Positions 8,194 through 18,832 of a stretch of DNA of 45,632 bases are shown piece by piece. This stretch comes from Vicinamibacteria bacterium (lineage in GTDB: Bacteria > Acidobacteriota > Vicinamibacteria > Fen-336). The stretch covers positions 1 to 45,632 of the forward strand of contig DATMML010000076.1 of NCBI GenBank assembly GCA_035570235.1. Reading direction: 5' to 3'. Numbering within the stretch: the first letter of the stretch is position 1; the number at the start of each line of letters is the position of its first letter. Position numbers and translations under genes: made by a program. Under the pieces are notes generated by a model. It did not search any database. It was not told the origin of the DNA and saw only the letters and a program-made list of their open reading frames with translations.

Positions 8194-9105
8194 TCACCCT
8201 CGTGGCGGCCGCCAGTGCTGAATGACGAAGTCGGCGAGGAGGTCCGCGTCCCGGCGGCGGGACGAGGTGTGCCGCGCGACCAGCGCGAGCGTGCGAGACG
8301 GCGCAGGCCGTGCGAACGGGCGCGCCACGAGCCGGGTGCCCTTGAGTATGCCCGCCTCCAGCGTGATCGCGGGGAGCAGCGTCACGCCCCATCCGCCTTC
8401 GATCATCTGGATCAGCGTGGTCAGACTTGTGGCCTCGACGCGGGGCTCCCACGTGCGGCGCGGCCCGCACGCGGCGATCGCGTGGTCGCGCAGGCAGTGC
8501 CCTTCCTCCAGCAGCAGCATGTCGCCGGTGTCGATCTCCCGCATCGCGACCTCCTTGTCGCGGGCGGCGGGCGAATCCTTGCGCGCCACGAACCAGAACT
8601 CGTCCTTGAAGACCTCGCGCACGTAGAGGTCGCCGGTGTCGAAAGGCAGCGCGATCAGCGCTACGTCGAGGCTGCCCGCGCGCAGCCGCTCGAGCAGGCG
8701 CTCCGTGAGATCTTCCCGAAGGTGCAGCTTCAGCTCCTTGTGCGCGCGCCGCAGGGCCGGAAGCACGCTCGGCAGCAGGAAGGGCGCGATGGTTGGAATC
8801 GCGCCGAGGCGAAGGAGGCCGGACAGGGGCCGCGCCGCGGAGCGGGCCGTCTCCGCCAGGTCGGTCGCGGCGGCCAGCAGGTCGCGCGCGCGCGCGGCGA
8901 TTTCCCCACCCACCGCGGTCAACTGCACGTGGCGCTGGTCGCGCTCGACGAGCTGCACGCCCAGCAGCGTCTCGAGCTCCTTAAGTCCCGCCGACAGCGT
9001 GGACTGCGTGACGAACTGCGCTTCGGCAGCGACGCGGAAGTTCAGGCGGTGGGACAGCTCGACGAGGTAGGCGAGCTGGCGCAGGGTGGGCAACGCGGGC
9101 ATCAC
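8194..9105 (-). CDS. oxyR: OxyR, LysR-family hydrogen-peroxide sensor
   Basis: The 303-residue LysR-type regulator has an N-terminal winged helix (about residues 6-65; QLAYLVEL, then TQSTLSAGLKELE) and a periplasmic-binding-like effector domain. The peroxide-sensing pair is present: C204 and C213 in HCLRDHAIAAC, nine residues apart like C199 and C208 of E. coli OxyR, where H2O2 forms a disulfide. GTG 9105 and ATG 9102 are both possible starts. It diverges from katG across about 250 nt that contains an inverted repeat, the classic arrangement for OxyR control of catalase. Confidence 0.94.
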   Translation of the reverse strand: MMPALPTLRQLAYLVELSHRLNFRVAAEAQFVTQSTLSAGLKELETLLGVQLVERDQRHVQLTAVGGEIAARARDLLAAATDLAETARSAARPLSGLLRLGAIPTIAPFLLPSVLPALRRAHKELKLHLREDLTERLLERLRAGSLDVALIALPFDTGDLYVREVFKDEFWFVARKDSPAARDKEVAMREIDTGDMLLLEEGHCLRDHAIAACGPRRTWEPRVEATSLTTLIQMIEGGWGVTLLPAITLEAGILKGTRLVARPFARPAPSRTLALVARHTSSRRRDADLLADFVIQHWRPPRG

Positions 9106-9220
9106 GCGCTCCGCGCCCAGGAGAAAGCCCGAAGACGGAAGGCAGAAGGCATGGCCCGCTCCGCGGAACCCCTTTCAGTGGTCACATGGCACCCCTCGGG
9201 CGCGATCGACCAGCTCGATC

Positions 9221-9234
9221 ATTGTAATCACAAT
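9221..9234. promoter_or_regulatory. Inverted repeat in the oxyR-katG divergent promoter region
   Basis: ATTGT (9221-9225) and ACAAT (9230-9234) are perfect inverted arms with a 4-nt centre in an AT-rich island within otherwise GC-rich DNA. It lies 116 nt upstream of oxyR and 122 nt upstream of katG. Position and symmetry suit a LysR-type (OxyR) binding site, but it does not match the E. coli ATAG consensus, so assignment to OxyR is inference. Confidence 0.45.
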
Positions 9235-9292
9235 TAGTCGTTGGATCGATCACGAGGCCTGCGTCACACTGGTGAGGTGGGAGACCAGTTAA

Positions 9293-11545
<2,253 letters not shown>

Positions 11546-11751
11546 ACTTGGGTGATTTGCTCGACAGCCATCGGGGCATGAACAGAGTCGCTTCGCCAAT
11601 CGAATGCTGGACGCAGGCCGGGACCATGATACGGCGGTTGGCCGCCATGACCACATTACAGATAAGGAGAGAGGTGACCGCCATTTTGCTCGCCGGGGTG
11701 GACTTGTTCGGAGGCCTGCCAACTCGAGGATAATGGCCACAAGGGGGACTC

Positions 11752-12774
11752 ATGCCGAAAATGCGCGCCGCCCGGGTCCGCGATGCGAAGGGACCGTTCG
11801 AGCTCATCGAGCGCGAGATTCCCGAGCCCGATGCCGGGCAGGTGAGGATGAAGGTCCAGGCTTCCGGCATTTGCCACAGCGATTCCTTGACCAAGGAGGG
11901 ACTGTGGCCGGGCATTCAGTACCCGCGCGTGCCGGGACACGAGGTCGCCGGAGTCATCGACGCCGTCGGTCGTTCGGTCCCCGTGTGGAAGGTCGGCGAC
12001 CGGGTAGGAGTGGGCTGGCACGGTGGGCACTGCGGCTACTGTGAGTCCTGCCGGCGTGGGGACTTCGTGACCTGCCGCGTGGCTCCCCAGATCCCCGGCA
12101 TCACCTACGATGGAGGCCACGCGGACTACATGATCGCCCCTGCCGTCGCCCTGGCGCGGATTCCGGATGGCCTCTCGGCCGCTGACGCGGGGCCGCTGAT
12201 GTGCGCGGGGATCACGACCTACAACTCGCTGCGCCATGCCGGCGCCCGCCCTGGCGATCTGGTGGGGGTCCTTGGGATCGGAGGCCTCGGCCATTTGGGC
12301 GTCCAGTTCGCGGCCAAGATGGGGTTTCGCACCGTCGCCATCGCCCGGGGGAAGGACAAGGAGGCTCTGGCGCGGAAGCTCGGGGCGCAGCACTACATCG
12401 ACAGCCAGACCCAGGACCCGGCCCAGGAACTGACCCGGCTGGGCGGCGCCCGCGTCGTCCTCGCCACCGTGACCTCCGGCAAGGCCATGACCGCGGTTCT
12501 GGGAGGCCTCGGCATTGACGGCAAGCTCATCGTCCTGGGTGCCGCTCACGAGCCGCTTGAGGTCTCCGCCCTCCTGCTCCTTGGCGGGCGGCGGTCGATC
12601 GTGGGCTGGCCTTCGGGCACCGCCGCCGATTCGCAGGACACGATGGACTTCAGCGCGCTCGCCGGAGTGCGGTCCATGAACGAGGTGTTTCCGCTGGAGC
12701 GCGCGGCCGAGGCCTACGACCGGATGATGAGCGGCAAGGCCCGTTTCCGTGTCGTCCTTACGACCGGAAACTAG
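11752..12774 (+). CDS. Zinc-dependent alcohol dehydrogenase (MDR superfamily)
   Basis: The 340-residue protein is a medium-chain dehydrogenase/reductase oxidising alcohols with NAD(P)+. Catalytic zinc ligands are C41 (GICHSD), H63 with E64 (GHE) and C151. The structural zinc site has C94, C97, C100 and C108 in a CGYCESC...C loop. A Rossmann nucleotide-binding motif GIGGLGHLG lies at about 175-183. It resembles the AdhP/AdhA group; substrate and cofactor preference cannot be read. GGGGG precedes the ATG. It stands alone, 206 nt after katG, with a hairpin after its stop. Confidence 0.93.
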   Translation: MPKMRAARVRDAKGPFELIEREIPEPDAGQVRMKVQASGICHSDSLTKEGLWPGIQYPRVPGHEVAGVIDAVGRSVPVWKVGDRVGVGWHGGHCGYCESCRRGDFVTCRVAPQIPGITYDGGHADYMIAPAVALARIPDGLSAADAGPLMCAGITTYNSLRHAGARPGDLVGVLGIGGLGHLGVQFAAKMGFRTVAIARGKDKEALARKLGAQHYIDSQTQDPAQELTRLGGARVVLATVTSGKAMTAVLGGLGIDGKLIVLGAAHEPLEVSALLLLGGRRSIVGWPSGTAADSQDTMDFSALAGVRSMNEVFPLERAAEAYDRMMSGKARFRVVLTTGN

Positions 12775-12860
12775 AGGTCGGGCTCCTCCGCGGAAGCAGT
12801 AGGCGAGGCAGTCTCGCCAACCGGAGAAAGGGTCCGGCGACCGGGTCTTGCCGGCGGTCC

Positions 12861-12886
12861 AAAAAAGCAGGCGGCCCCTGCTTTCT
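12861..12886. terminator. Hairpin with T run between alcohol dehydrogenase and glycosyltransferase
   Basis: AAAGCAGG (12864-12871) pairs with CCTGCTTT (12877-12884) around a 5-nt loop, preceded by further A residues. On the plus strand it ends in TTTCT and probably stops alcohol dehydrogenase transcription. On the minus strand the hairpin is followed by six T, so it would work better there, perhaps blocking antisense transcription coming from the convergent gene at 14017-14787. Confidence 0.5.
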
Positions 12887-12919
12887 CCATCCTGTCTCCG
12901 GCCTCACAATCAAGCCGGC

Positions 12920-14020
12920 ATGATCGTCGCTTACGTCTCGGGGCATGGCTTTGGGCATGCGACCAGGGTGGGGGAAGTGCTGCGGGAGGTGCGGCAGCAC
13001 TCGCCCGGGATTCCCCTCGCCATCGTCACCTCCGGGCCGGAGGCGCTCTACCGGGAGGCGATCCCGGGCCCTTTCGAGTTCCGGGCGCGTGAATGCGACG
13101 TCGGCCTCGCTCAGCGGGGCGCCCTCGTGTTCGATACCGGGGCCACGGCGGCCCGATGGAGGCGGTTCGCCGCGAGCTATCCCGGCCGGGTGGAGGCCGA
13201 GGCGGCCTGGCTAGGTCGGGTTCGGGCCCAGTTGGTGCTGGGCGACATCCCGCCTCTGGCCTTCGACGCCGCGGCCGCGGCCGGGGTGCCTGGAGTGGGC
13301 CTCGCCAACTTCTCCTGGGATTGGGTCTACCGGCATCTCGCCCTTGATGAGCCCGAGCTAGGGGCCGCGGCGTCGGCGGCGGCGTCCGCTTACGGGCGCG
13401 CGCACTTGCTGCTCGAGCTCCCTTTCGCCGGCGATCTCTCCGCCTTTCCGCGCCGGGAGGCGATCCCGCTCGTGGCCCGGCGGCCCCGCGCGGATGGGGA
13501 GGAGACCCGCGAGCGGCTCGGTCTACCCGAGGGTCCGCTCGTGCTTCTGTCCTTCGGAGGCCTGGGCTTGCCCGGCTTCGACCCGGGAGTGCTGGGCGGG
13601 CTCAGCGGGATCCAGTTCCTCATGGAAGCAGGGCCGGGGACGTTCCCCGACAACGTAACCGCGCTGCGAGCGGAGCGCTGGCGAGGTCTCGGGCTGGGGT
13701 ACCAGGACGTGGTGGCGTCGGCGGACGTGGTCGTGACCAAGCCCGGCTACGGCATCGTCACCGATGCCATCGCGGCCCGGACGCGGCTCGTGTACACGGA
13801 GAGGGGGGACTTCCCGGAATACCCCGTTCTGGTCGCGGAGATGCCACGCTACCTGCCCTGCGCGCACGTCAGCAACGCGGATCTGCTGGCCGGGCGCCTG
13901 GGGGAGCCGATCCGGTCCGTGCTGGGCCAGCCCTTCCCGGAGCCGCCCCTCTTGGACGGGGCACGGGTGGCGGCCCGCCGGCTATCTGAGTTGGCCTGCG
14001 GGCCGCGCGACGCAGGCTAG
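12920..14020 (+). CDS. MurG-like (GT-B) glycosyltransferase family protein
   Basis: The 366-residue protein begins MIVAYVSGHGFGHATR, the glycine/histidine-rich first loop of GT-B enzymes related to MurG and to the N-terminal part of plant L-arabinokinase. A second half with LLSFGGLG (about residues 209-216) and VVTKPGYGIVTDA (about 272-284) matches the nucleotide-sugar binding C-terminal domain of that group. No membrane segment is seen. The ATG at 12920 starts exactly at the domain; an upstream in-frame extension of 24 codons looks non-coding. Donor and acceptor are unknown, and no sugar kinase adjoins. Its stop codon shares bases with the stop of the convergent next gene. Confidence 0.8.
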   Translation: MIVAYVSGHGFGHATRVGEVLREVRQHSPGIPLAIVTSGPEALYREAIPGPFEFRARECDVGLAQRGALVFDTGATAARWRRFAASYPGRVEAEAAWLGRVRAQLVLGDIPPLAFDAAAAAGVPGVGLANFSWDWVYRHLALDEPELGAAASAAASAYGRAHLLLELPFAGDLSAFPRREAIPLVARRPRADGEETRERLGLPEGPLVLLSFGGLGLPGFDPGVLGGLSGIQFLMEAGPGTFPDNVTALRAERWRGLGLGYQDVVASADVVVTKPGYGIVTDAIAARTRLVYTERGDFPEYPVLVAEMPRYLPCAHVSNADLLAGRLGEPIRSVLGQPFPEPPLLDGARVAARRLSELACGPRDAG

Positions 14021-14787
14021 AGGCCCAGGAAAGCCAGTCCGCTCATCGCGTATTGCTTGATGTCCGCCTCGTACTTGCGGAAGAGGTCCATGTTGGCCTG
14101 GGGTACGGCAAGGCCTCCTGCATTCCCCGCGAGCTGCTTCATCACGTCGCCGGCCTGCTTCTGGTCCTCCGCGGAAGGCGCCGCGGGGAGCGAGACTCCG
14201 GCCTGCTGGGCCCTCTGCATTGCCTCCTGGGTGGCGTCGCCCGCCTGTTTCAAGGCTTGCTCCATCAGCTGCGCGGGCTGCTGGCCCGTCTCCTTCTGAA
14301 TCTGAGAAGCCCAGGCCGTCTGGTACACGGCCTGCTGGAGGTAGCGGTACTCGCGGTCGCTCATGCCCGTCCCGGCCAACGCCTTGGCCTGGGCCAGCCG
14401 GATGTCGGAGGTGAGGCGGGCGAGCTTGCCGCCGAGTTCCATCACGTCCCCCAGGCCCGGCTGCTTACTGTCCTTCGGGCGGTGCTGGAGCTCGTCGATC
14501 TCAGCCTTGTGCTGCTCGTAGACGGCGTAGATCGCCTTGCGCACATCCAGGAACTTGAGCAGGCGGGGCTCGGCGATCACACCGTCCGGAGGGGGGCTGA
14601 AGGTGTTGCGGTTGGCCTCCTTCTCGTACTTAGCGATCTCCTGCGCTTTGGCCGTGATGTCGCCCGCGAACTGCTGGGCCTTGCCCTTCACCCAGTAGGC
14701 GCCGGCGCCCAGGCCAACGATAACGACCGCTCCGCCCACGAGCACGGCGATTCCACAGCCGATGGCGATCTTGGTTCCAGTGCCCAC
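14017..14787 (-). CDS. Uncharacterised protein with one N-terminal membrane segment
   Basis: I do not recognise a family. The 256-residue product (GTG start) has a very hydrophobic Gly/Val/Ala segment at about residues 7-27, then a soluble domain rich in Lys, Gln, Ala and Glu that looks mostly helical (AQQFAGDITAKAQEIAKYEKEA; later many AQ and QQ pairs). It may be an anchored cytoplasmic or periplasmic helical protein. GTG 14787 is chosen because AAGGAG lies 5 nt upstream and a promoter just beyond; the open frame extends further but antisense to the next gene. Its stop overlaps that of the glycosyltransferase in a shared CTAG. Confidence 0.72.
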   Translation of the reverse strand: MGTGTKIAIGCGIAVLVGGAVVIVGLGAGAYWVKGKAQQFAGDITAKAQEIAKYEKEANRNTFSPPPDGVIAEPRLLKFLDVRKAIYAVYEQHKAEIDELQHRPKDSKQPGLGDVMELGGKLARLTSDIRLAQAKALAGTGMSDREYRYLQQAVYQTAWASQIQKETGQQPAQLMEQALKQAGDATQEAMQRAQQAGVSLPAAPSAEDQKQAGDVMKQLAGNAGGLAVPQANMDLFRKYEADIKQYAMSGLAFLGL

Positions 14788-14816
14788 GTGTTCTCCTTCT
14801 TGAAACTGTCCGCGCG

Positions 14817-14845
14817 AGTATAGCGGTCCCCGCAAACGGTCGCAA
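14817..14845 (-). promoter_or_regulatory. Sigma70-type promoter for the 14017-14787 gene
   Basis: Read on the minus strand, TTGCGA (14845-14840) and TATACT (14822-14817) are separated by exactly 17 bp, matching four and five of six consensus bases. Transcription would start near 14810, about 23 nt before the GTG start. Confidence 0.6.
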
Positions 14846-14917
14846 AGGGGCGGGGAAAGAGCTATGATGGCCGGTCGCCCGGGAACGACACCTCGAGGAC
14901 AGGGCGAGGAGGGAACC

Positions 14918-15187
14918 ATGGAACCCACGTGGCATGACGGTCTCAGCCGGACGGCGCTCGTGGAGCTCGTTGAAGGCCTGCTCTTGGCCATGGACAAAGC
15001 CGTGCCCCGTCTGGATGCGGTGGCCCACCACCTTTCGCTCATCGCGCAGCAGGGAGAGGACTTCGAGGTCCTGGGTGGCATCAGCGACCAGGTTGCTGAC
15101 ATCGGGGATGAGCTGTACTCGGCCAGTGACCGTGACAAGCTGCGTGAGTGGGGGAACCAGATCGATTCCCCGGAGAAGGCCCACTGA
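14918..15187 (+). CDS. Small uncharacterised protein upstream of rimO
   Basis: This 89-residue acidic protein (begins MEPTWHDGLSRTALVELV) is not recognised. It looks entirely helical with leucine spacing that would suit a helical bundle or coiled coil (LVELVEGLLLAMDKAVPRL), and has no membrane segment. A strong GCGAGGAGGG lies 3-8 nt before the ATG, and a TATGAT -10-like hexamer is found at 14863-14868. It diverges from the anchored uncharacterised gene and ends just before or within the start of rimO, so it may be co-transcribed with rimO. Confidence 0.62.
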   Translation: MEPTWHDGLSRTALVELVEGLLLAMDKAVPRLDAVAHHLSLIAQQGEDFEVLGGISDQVADIGDELYSASDRDKLREWGNQIDSPEKAH

Positions 15188-16596
15188 GCCAACCCCGCGA
15201 CCCCGCGAGCGGGGAGGGGAGCGAGCGCCCATCCGGGGGGGCCCCTGTTCCCGGGCTAGCGTCCGCCCGCGCCACCAAGGTGGGCCTGGTCAGCCTGGGC
15301 TGCCCCAAGAATCTGGTGGATGGGGAAGTCATGCTCGGCCGCCTGCGTGCCCGGGGCTACGAGTTGGTTCCGGACGCCCGGGAGGCGGAGGTGATCGTGG
15401 TCAACACCTGCGCCTTCATCGAGCGCGCCCGACAGGAATCGGTGGACGCAATCCTGGAAATGGCCCAGCTGAAGGAGAAGGGCAAGGCTCGGCGGCTGGT
15501 CGTCACCGGCTGCCTGGCCCAGCGCTACGACGAGGAGCTTCGCCGCGAGATTCCCGAGATCGATGCCACCCTGGGCACGGGGCAGGTGGACGACATCCTG
15601 CGCGCCGTGGAGGGCGTACCCACATCCCTAGCCGACGCCCCCGCGGGGTCGCCCGTCTGGATATACGACCACACCACTCCCCGCGTCCTCTCCACCCCCT
15701 CCTACCTGGCTTACGTGAAGATCAGCGAGGGGTGCGACTACAACTGCTCGTTCTGCATCATCCCCACCCTGCGCGGTCGGCACCGGAGCCGAACCGTGGA
15801 GGACATCGTGGCCGAGGTCCGGTCTCTGGCCGCGAGCGGGGTCAAAGAAGTCGTGCTCGTGGCCCAAGACTCCACCCGCTATGGTCTCGATCTCGGGGTG
15901 CGCGACGGTCTTGCCTACCTGCTCAGGCGCCTGGGTAGGATCGATGGCCTGCGCTGGATCCGCATCCTCTACGCTTATCCGGCGACCCTCTCCGACCCCA
16001 TCCTGGACGCCATCGCTAGCGAGGAGAAGGTGGTCAAGTACGTGGACATCCCCCTGCAGCACGCGAGCGAACCGGTCCTGAAGCGAATGAAACGGCCCAC
16101 CGGCCGCGGGAACCTGCTCGGCATGGTCGAGCGCATCCGCGCCCGGGTGCCCGGGGTGGCCATACGGACCTCCTTCATCGTGGGGTTCCCGGGGGAGACG
16201 GAGTCCGATTTCCAAGGGCTGCTCCGGTTTGTGGAGGAGGGGGAGTTCGAGAGCGTGGGCGTCTTCACCTTCTCCGACGAGGAGGGCACGACGTCTTTCG
16301 GCCTGCCCGACCGGGTCCCGCCGCGGGTCAAGGAGAGCCGGCGGCGCCGGCTGATGGCCCGGCAGAAGCGGATTTCGTCCCGGAGGAACCGGAGCCGGTT
16401 GGGGGAGCGACTCGAGGTGCTTGTGGAGGGCGTGCATCCCGAGACCGAGTTGCTCCTGCGGGGACGACTGGCCACCCAGGCCCCCGAGATCGACGGACAG
16501 GTGCTGATCAACGACGGCACCGCCGAGCCCGGCAACTTCGTGACCTGCGAGATCACCGCGACCCACGCCTACGACCTGGTGGGCCGCATCGTCTAG
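15148..16596 (+). CDS. rimO: RimO, ribosomal protein S12 methylthiotransferase
   Basis: RimO is a radical SAM enzyme that adds a methylthio group to Asp of ribosomal protein S12. The protein has the N-terminal MTTase cysteines C52 (SLGCPKN), C88 (VNTCAF) and C122 (TGCLAQRY) that hold one [4Fe-4S] cluster, the radical SAM C196-x3-C200-x2-C203 (CDYNCSFC), and a C-terminal TRAM domain. SLGCPKN and SEGCDYNCSFC point to RimO rather than MiaB. The start is uncertain: GTG 15148 overlaps the previous gene by 40 nt and gives about 40 extra Pro/Gly/Ser residues, while a CTG at 15184 or GTG at 15280 would give more usual lengths. Confidence 0.94.
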   Translation: MGEPDRFPGEGPLSQPRDPASGEGSERPSGGAPVPGLASARATKVGLVSLGCPKNLVDGEVMLGRLRARGYELVPDAREAEVIVVNTCAFIERARQESVDAILEMAQLKEKGKARRLVVTGCLAQRYDEELRREIPEIDATLGTGQVDDILRAVEGVPTSLADAPAGSPVWIYDHTTPRVLSTPSYLAYVKISEGCDYNCSFCIIPTLRGRHRSRTVEDIVAEVRSLAASGVKEVVLVAQDSTRYGLDLGVRDGLAYLLRRLGRIDGLRWIRILYAYPATLSDPILDAIASEEKVVKYVDIPLQHASEPVLKRMKRPTGRGNLLGMVERIRARVPGVAIRTSFIVGFPGETESDFQGLLRFVEEGEFESVGVFTFSDEEGTTSFGLPDRVPPRVKESRRRRLMARQKRISSRRNRSRLGERLEVLVEGVHPETELLLRGRLATQAPEIDGQVLINDGTAEPGNFVTCEITATHAYDLVGRIV

Positions 16597-16599
16597 GGC

Positions 16600-16627
16600 T
16601 TGAATACTCTCTAGCTCTTGGTATAAA
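16600..16627 (+). promoter_or_regulatory. Sigma70-type promoter of the rimP-nusA-infB operon
   Basis: TTGAAT (16600-16605) and TATAAA (16622-16627) are separated by 16 bp in an AT-rich patch just after the rimO stop codon. Transcription would begin near 16634, leaving a leader of about 84 nt before rimP that contains a strong terminator. Confidence 0.62.
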
Positions 16628-16654
16628 GTAAGTTCCAGCTCCGGGTGTTGCACC

Positions 16655-16682
16655 AGAGTGGGTTCGCCCCACTCTTTTTTTT
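16655..16682 (+). terminator. Strong intrinsic terminator in the leader of rimP-nusA-infB
   Basis: AGAGTGGG (16655-16662) pairs perfectly with CCCACTCT (16668-16675) around a 5-nt loop and is followed by an eight-base T run. A smaller upstream stem (GGTG-TTG-CACC, 16644-16654, extendable with CTC 16639-16641 to GAG 16656-16658) would compete for the first four bases of the terminator stem, an attenuator-like layout. It may act both as the rimO terminator and as a leader control for the downstream operon. Confidence 0.78.
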
Positions 16683-16717
16683 GGGGCGTCGACGGGGGCG
16701 ACCTGAGGCAGGAGGAG

Positions 16718-17176
16718 ATGGTCGAGCGGGTCAGGGCGGTCGCCGAGCGGGTGACCGGGGGGCGTGGGTTCGAGCTCACGGAGGTCGAGGTCAAGCGCGA
16801 CCGGGAGGGGCAGATCGTACGTCTCTACGTGGACAAGGAGGGCGGTATCGGCATCGCGGAACTGCAGTCCGTCTCCGAAGAGGTCTCCGCCATCCTGGAT
16901 GCGGAGGACCCCATCGCTTCCTCCTACACCCTCGAGGTGTCTTCCCCCGGCCTGGATCGGCCCTTGAAGACGGAGGCCGACTACCGGCGGTTCGCGGGCC
17001 GGCTGGCTAGGCTCTCGAGCTACGAGCCGGTGGAGGGCCGGCGTCACTGGACGGGCCGTCTGCTGGCCATAGAGGAGGGCGTGGTGAGCTTGAGCCTGGA
17101 GAAGGAGGGCGCCATAGCCCGGATCCCCTTGGCCAAGATCTCCCATGCCCGACTGGAAGTGGAATTTCCGAGATGA
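16718..17176 (+). CDS. rimP: RimP, 30S ribosome maturation factor
   Basis: RimP assists late assembly of the small ribosomal subunit. The 152-residue protein has the two family domains: an N-terminal alpha-beta part (GFELTEVEVKRD, then VRLYVDKEGGI) with the family motif VSSPGLDRPL at about residues 82-91, and a C-terminal SH3-like barrel (WTGRLLAIEEGVVSL). ATG 16718 follows AGGAGGAG directly; a start at 16658 would lie inside the terminator. It is first in the nusA operon, the standard order in bacteria. Confidence 0.94.
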   Translation: MVERVRAVAERVTGGRGFELTEVEVKRDREGQIVRLYVDKEGGIGIAELQSVSEEVSAILDAEDPIASSYTLEVSSPGLDRPLKTEADYRRFAGRLARLSSYEPVEGRRHWTGRLLAIEEGVVSLSLEKEGAIARIPLAKISHARLEVEFPR

Positions 17177-17296
17177 GCCATGGCCACCGAGAGCGGCCGG
17201 CCACGGGCTGTGGGAGACGCGGGCTTCGTCCCCGGCGCGGACTCGGGGGGTCCGGGGGGTACGCCACCGCGTCCCCGGGCGTGAATTGAAGGTCCC

Positions 17297-18832
17297 ATGG
17301 CAAATCAGCTGCGACAACAAATCGAGCAGATCAGCCGGGAGAAGAACATCAACCCGGACGTGATCATCGCCGCCATCGAAGACGCCATCCTCACCGCCTC
17401 CAAGAAGTACTACAAGAGCGCGGAGGACCTGCGCAGCCGCTTCAACAACGAGAGCGGCGTGATCGAGGTGTTCGCGGTCAAGCAGATCGTGGAAACGGTG
17501 GAGGAGCCCGATCTTCAGATCGGCCTGGAGGAAGCGCGGAAGCTGATCCCCGAGGCCGAGGTGGGGCAGGAGATCGAGTTTCCCAAGCCCACCGACATCC
17601 TGGGCCGCATCGCCGCCCAGACCGCCAAGCAGGTGATCTTCCAGAAGGTGCGGGAGGCGGAACGGGACAACGTGTTCGCCGAGTACTCGGGCCGTGTCGG
17701 CGAGGTCATCAACGGGATCATCAAGCGCCAGGAGATGGGTGACTTCATCGTGGACATGGGCCGGGCGGAGGCGGTGCTCCCCCGCAAGGAGCAGAGCCGG
17801 GCCGAGACCTACCAGACGGGGGACCGGGTGCGGGTGGCCATCGTCAAGGTCCTGAAGTCCGCCAAGGGTCCGCAGGTGGTGGTGAGCCGGACGGACCCCG
17901 CCCTCCTCATGAAGCTCTTCGAGATGGAGGTGCCGGAGATCTACGACGGCACCGTCCAGATCAAGGGCTGCGTCCGGGAAGCGGGGGAGCGGGCTAAGGT
18001 GGCGGTGATCTCCCGCGAGCGGGATGTTGACCCGGTGGGGGCCTGCGTGGGCATGAAGGGAACCCGCGTCCAGTCCATCATCCGGGAGCTGCGGGGCGAG
18101 AAGATCGACATCGTGGAGTGGAATGAGGATCCCACCACGTTCGTGATCAACGCCCTCTCGCCCGCCAAGGTGAGCCGGGTCTCCATCCTGGACGAAGAGC
18201 AGAAGATCATGGAGGTGGTGGTAGAGGACAAGCAGCTCTCCCTCGCCATCGGCAAGAAGGGTCAAAACGTTCGGCTGGCGGCCAAGATCGTGGGCTGGCG
18301 AATCGACATCAAGAGCGAGGAGGAAAAGCGCCAGGAAGTCGAGGCGGAGATGGCGCGCATGGCGCGCATCGTGGACGAGCTACGCAGCTTGGACGGGGTC
18401 GGAGAGAAGACCATTCAGAAGCTGATCGATTCGGGGGTGGCCGGCCTCAACCACCTCCTAGAGATGCCGGACGAGGAGCTCACCTCCATCGAAGGCATCG
18501 GGCCCAAGACGGCGGAGAAGATCCGCGAGTCCGCGGCGGCGGCCAAGGTCGTGTGGGACGAGCGCGACGCAGCCGCGGAGGCGGAGCGACAGGCGGCCCA
18601 GCAGGCGGCGGAGGAAGAGAGCCGTCGGCTGGCGGAAGAACAAGCGGCCCAGGAACAAGCCGCCCAGGAACTGGCGGCCAAGGAACAAGCGGCAGAGGAG
18701 CAGGCGGCCCAGGAGGCGGCGGCCGAAGAGCCGCCGGGCTCCGAGGCGGCGGCAACAGCCGCGCCGGAGCCGGAGGTCGCGCCCGCGGGTGAGAGGACGG
18801 GTCAGGGAGGGGAGTCGGATGGTCAACGTTAG
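17297..18832 (+). CDS. nusA: NusA, transcription termination/antitermination factor
   Basis: NusA binds RNA polymerase and nascent RNA, promoting pausing, hairpin-dependent termination and antitermination. The 511-residue protein has the N-terminal polymerase-binding domain (about 1-130), an S1 domain (about 134-198; [18 protein letters not shown] core), two KH domains ([14 protein letters not shown], then [13 protein letters not shown]), and one helix-hairpin-helix region (about 368-412; [20 protein letters not shown]). After about residue 420 comes a 90-residue Ala/Glu/Gln tail with repeats such as AAQEQAAQE, not part of the usual fold. It is 120 nt after rimP, and its stop overlaps the infB start by 14 nt. 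Confidence 0.97.
   Translation: MANQLRQQIEQISREKNINPDVIIAAIEDAILTASKKYYKSAEDLRSRFNNESGVIEVFAVKQIVETVEEPDLQIGLEEARKLIPEAEVGQEIEFPKPTDILGRIAAQTAKQVIFQKVREAERDNVFAEYSGRVGEVINGIIKRQEMGDFIVDMGRAEAVLPRKEQSRAETYQTGDRVRVAIVKVLKSAKGPQVVVSRTDPALLMKLFEMEVPEIYDGTVQIKGCVREAGERAKVAVISRERDVDPVGACVGMKGTRVQSIIRELRGEKIDIVEWNEDPTTFVINALSPAKVSRVSILDEEQKIMEVVVEDKQLSLAIGKKGQNVRLAAKIVGWRIDIKSEEEKRQEVEAEMARMARIVDELRSLDGVGEKTIQKLIDSGVAGLNHLLEMPDEELTSIEGIGPKTAEKIRESAAAAKVVWDERDAAAEAERQAAQQAAEEESRRLAEEQAAQEQAAQELAAKEQAAEEQAAQEAAAEEPPGSEAAATAAPEPEVAPAGERTGQGGESDGQR

Noticed and set aside
11546-11751. Small gene between katG and the alcohol dehydrogenase
   Set aside because: Frames here have no ribosome site or recognisable sequence.
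16639-16682. Possible tRNA, since metY precedes rimP-nusA in E. coli
   Set aside because: The TTCG loop is only 5 nt, there is no acceptor stem or anticodon arm, and a T run follows directly; it is a terminator hairpin.
16553-18265. 570-codon open frame antisense to rimP and nusA
   Set aside because: Its translation is His/Leu/Asp-rich with no domain, as expected opposite a GC-rich coding gene.
18550-18830. Short repeats in nusA as a possible mobile element or CRISPR
   Set aside because: They encode an in-frame Ala/Glu/Gln tail and have no regular spacers.
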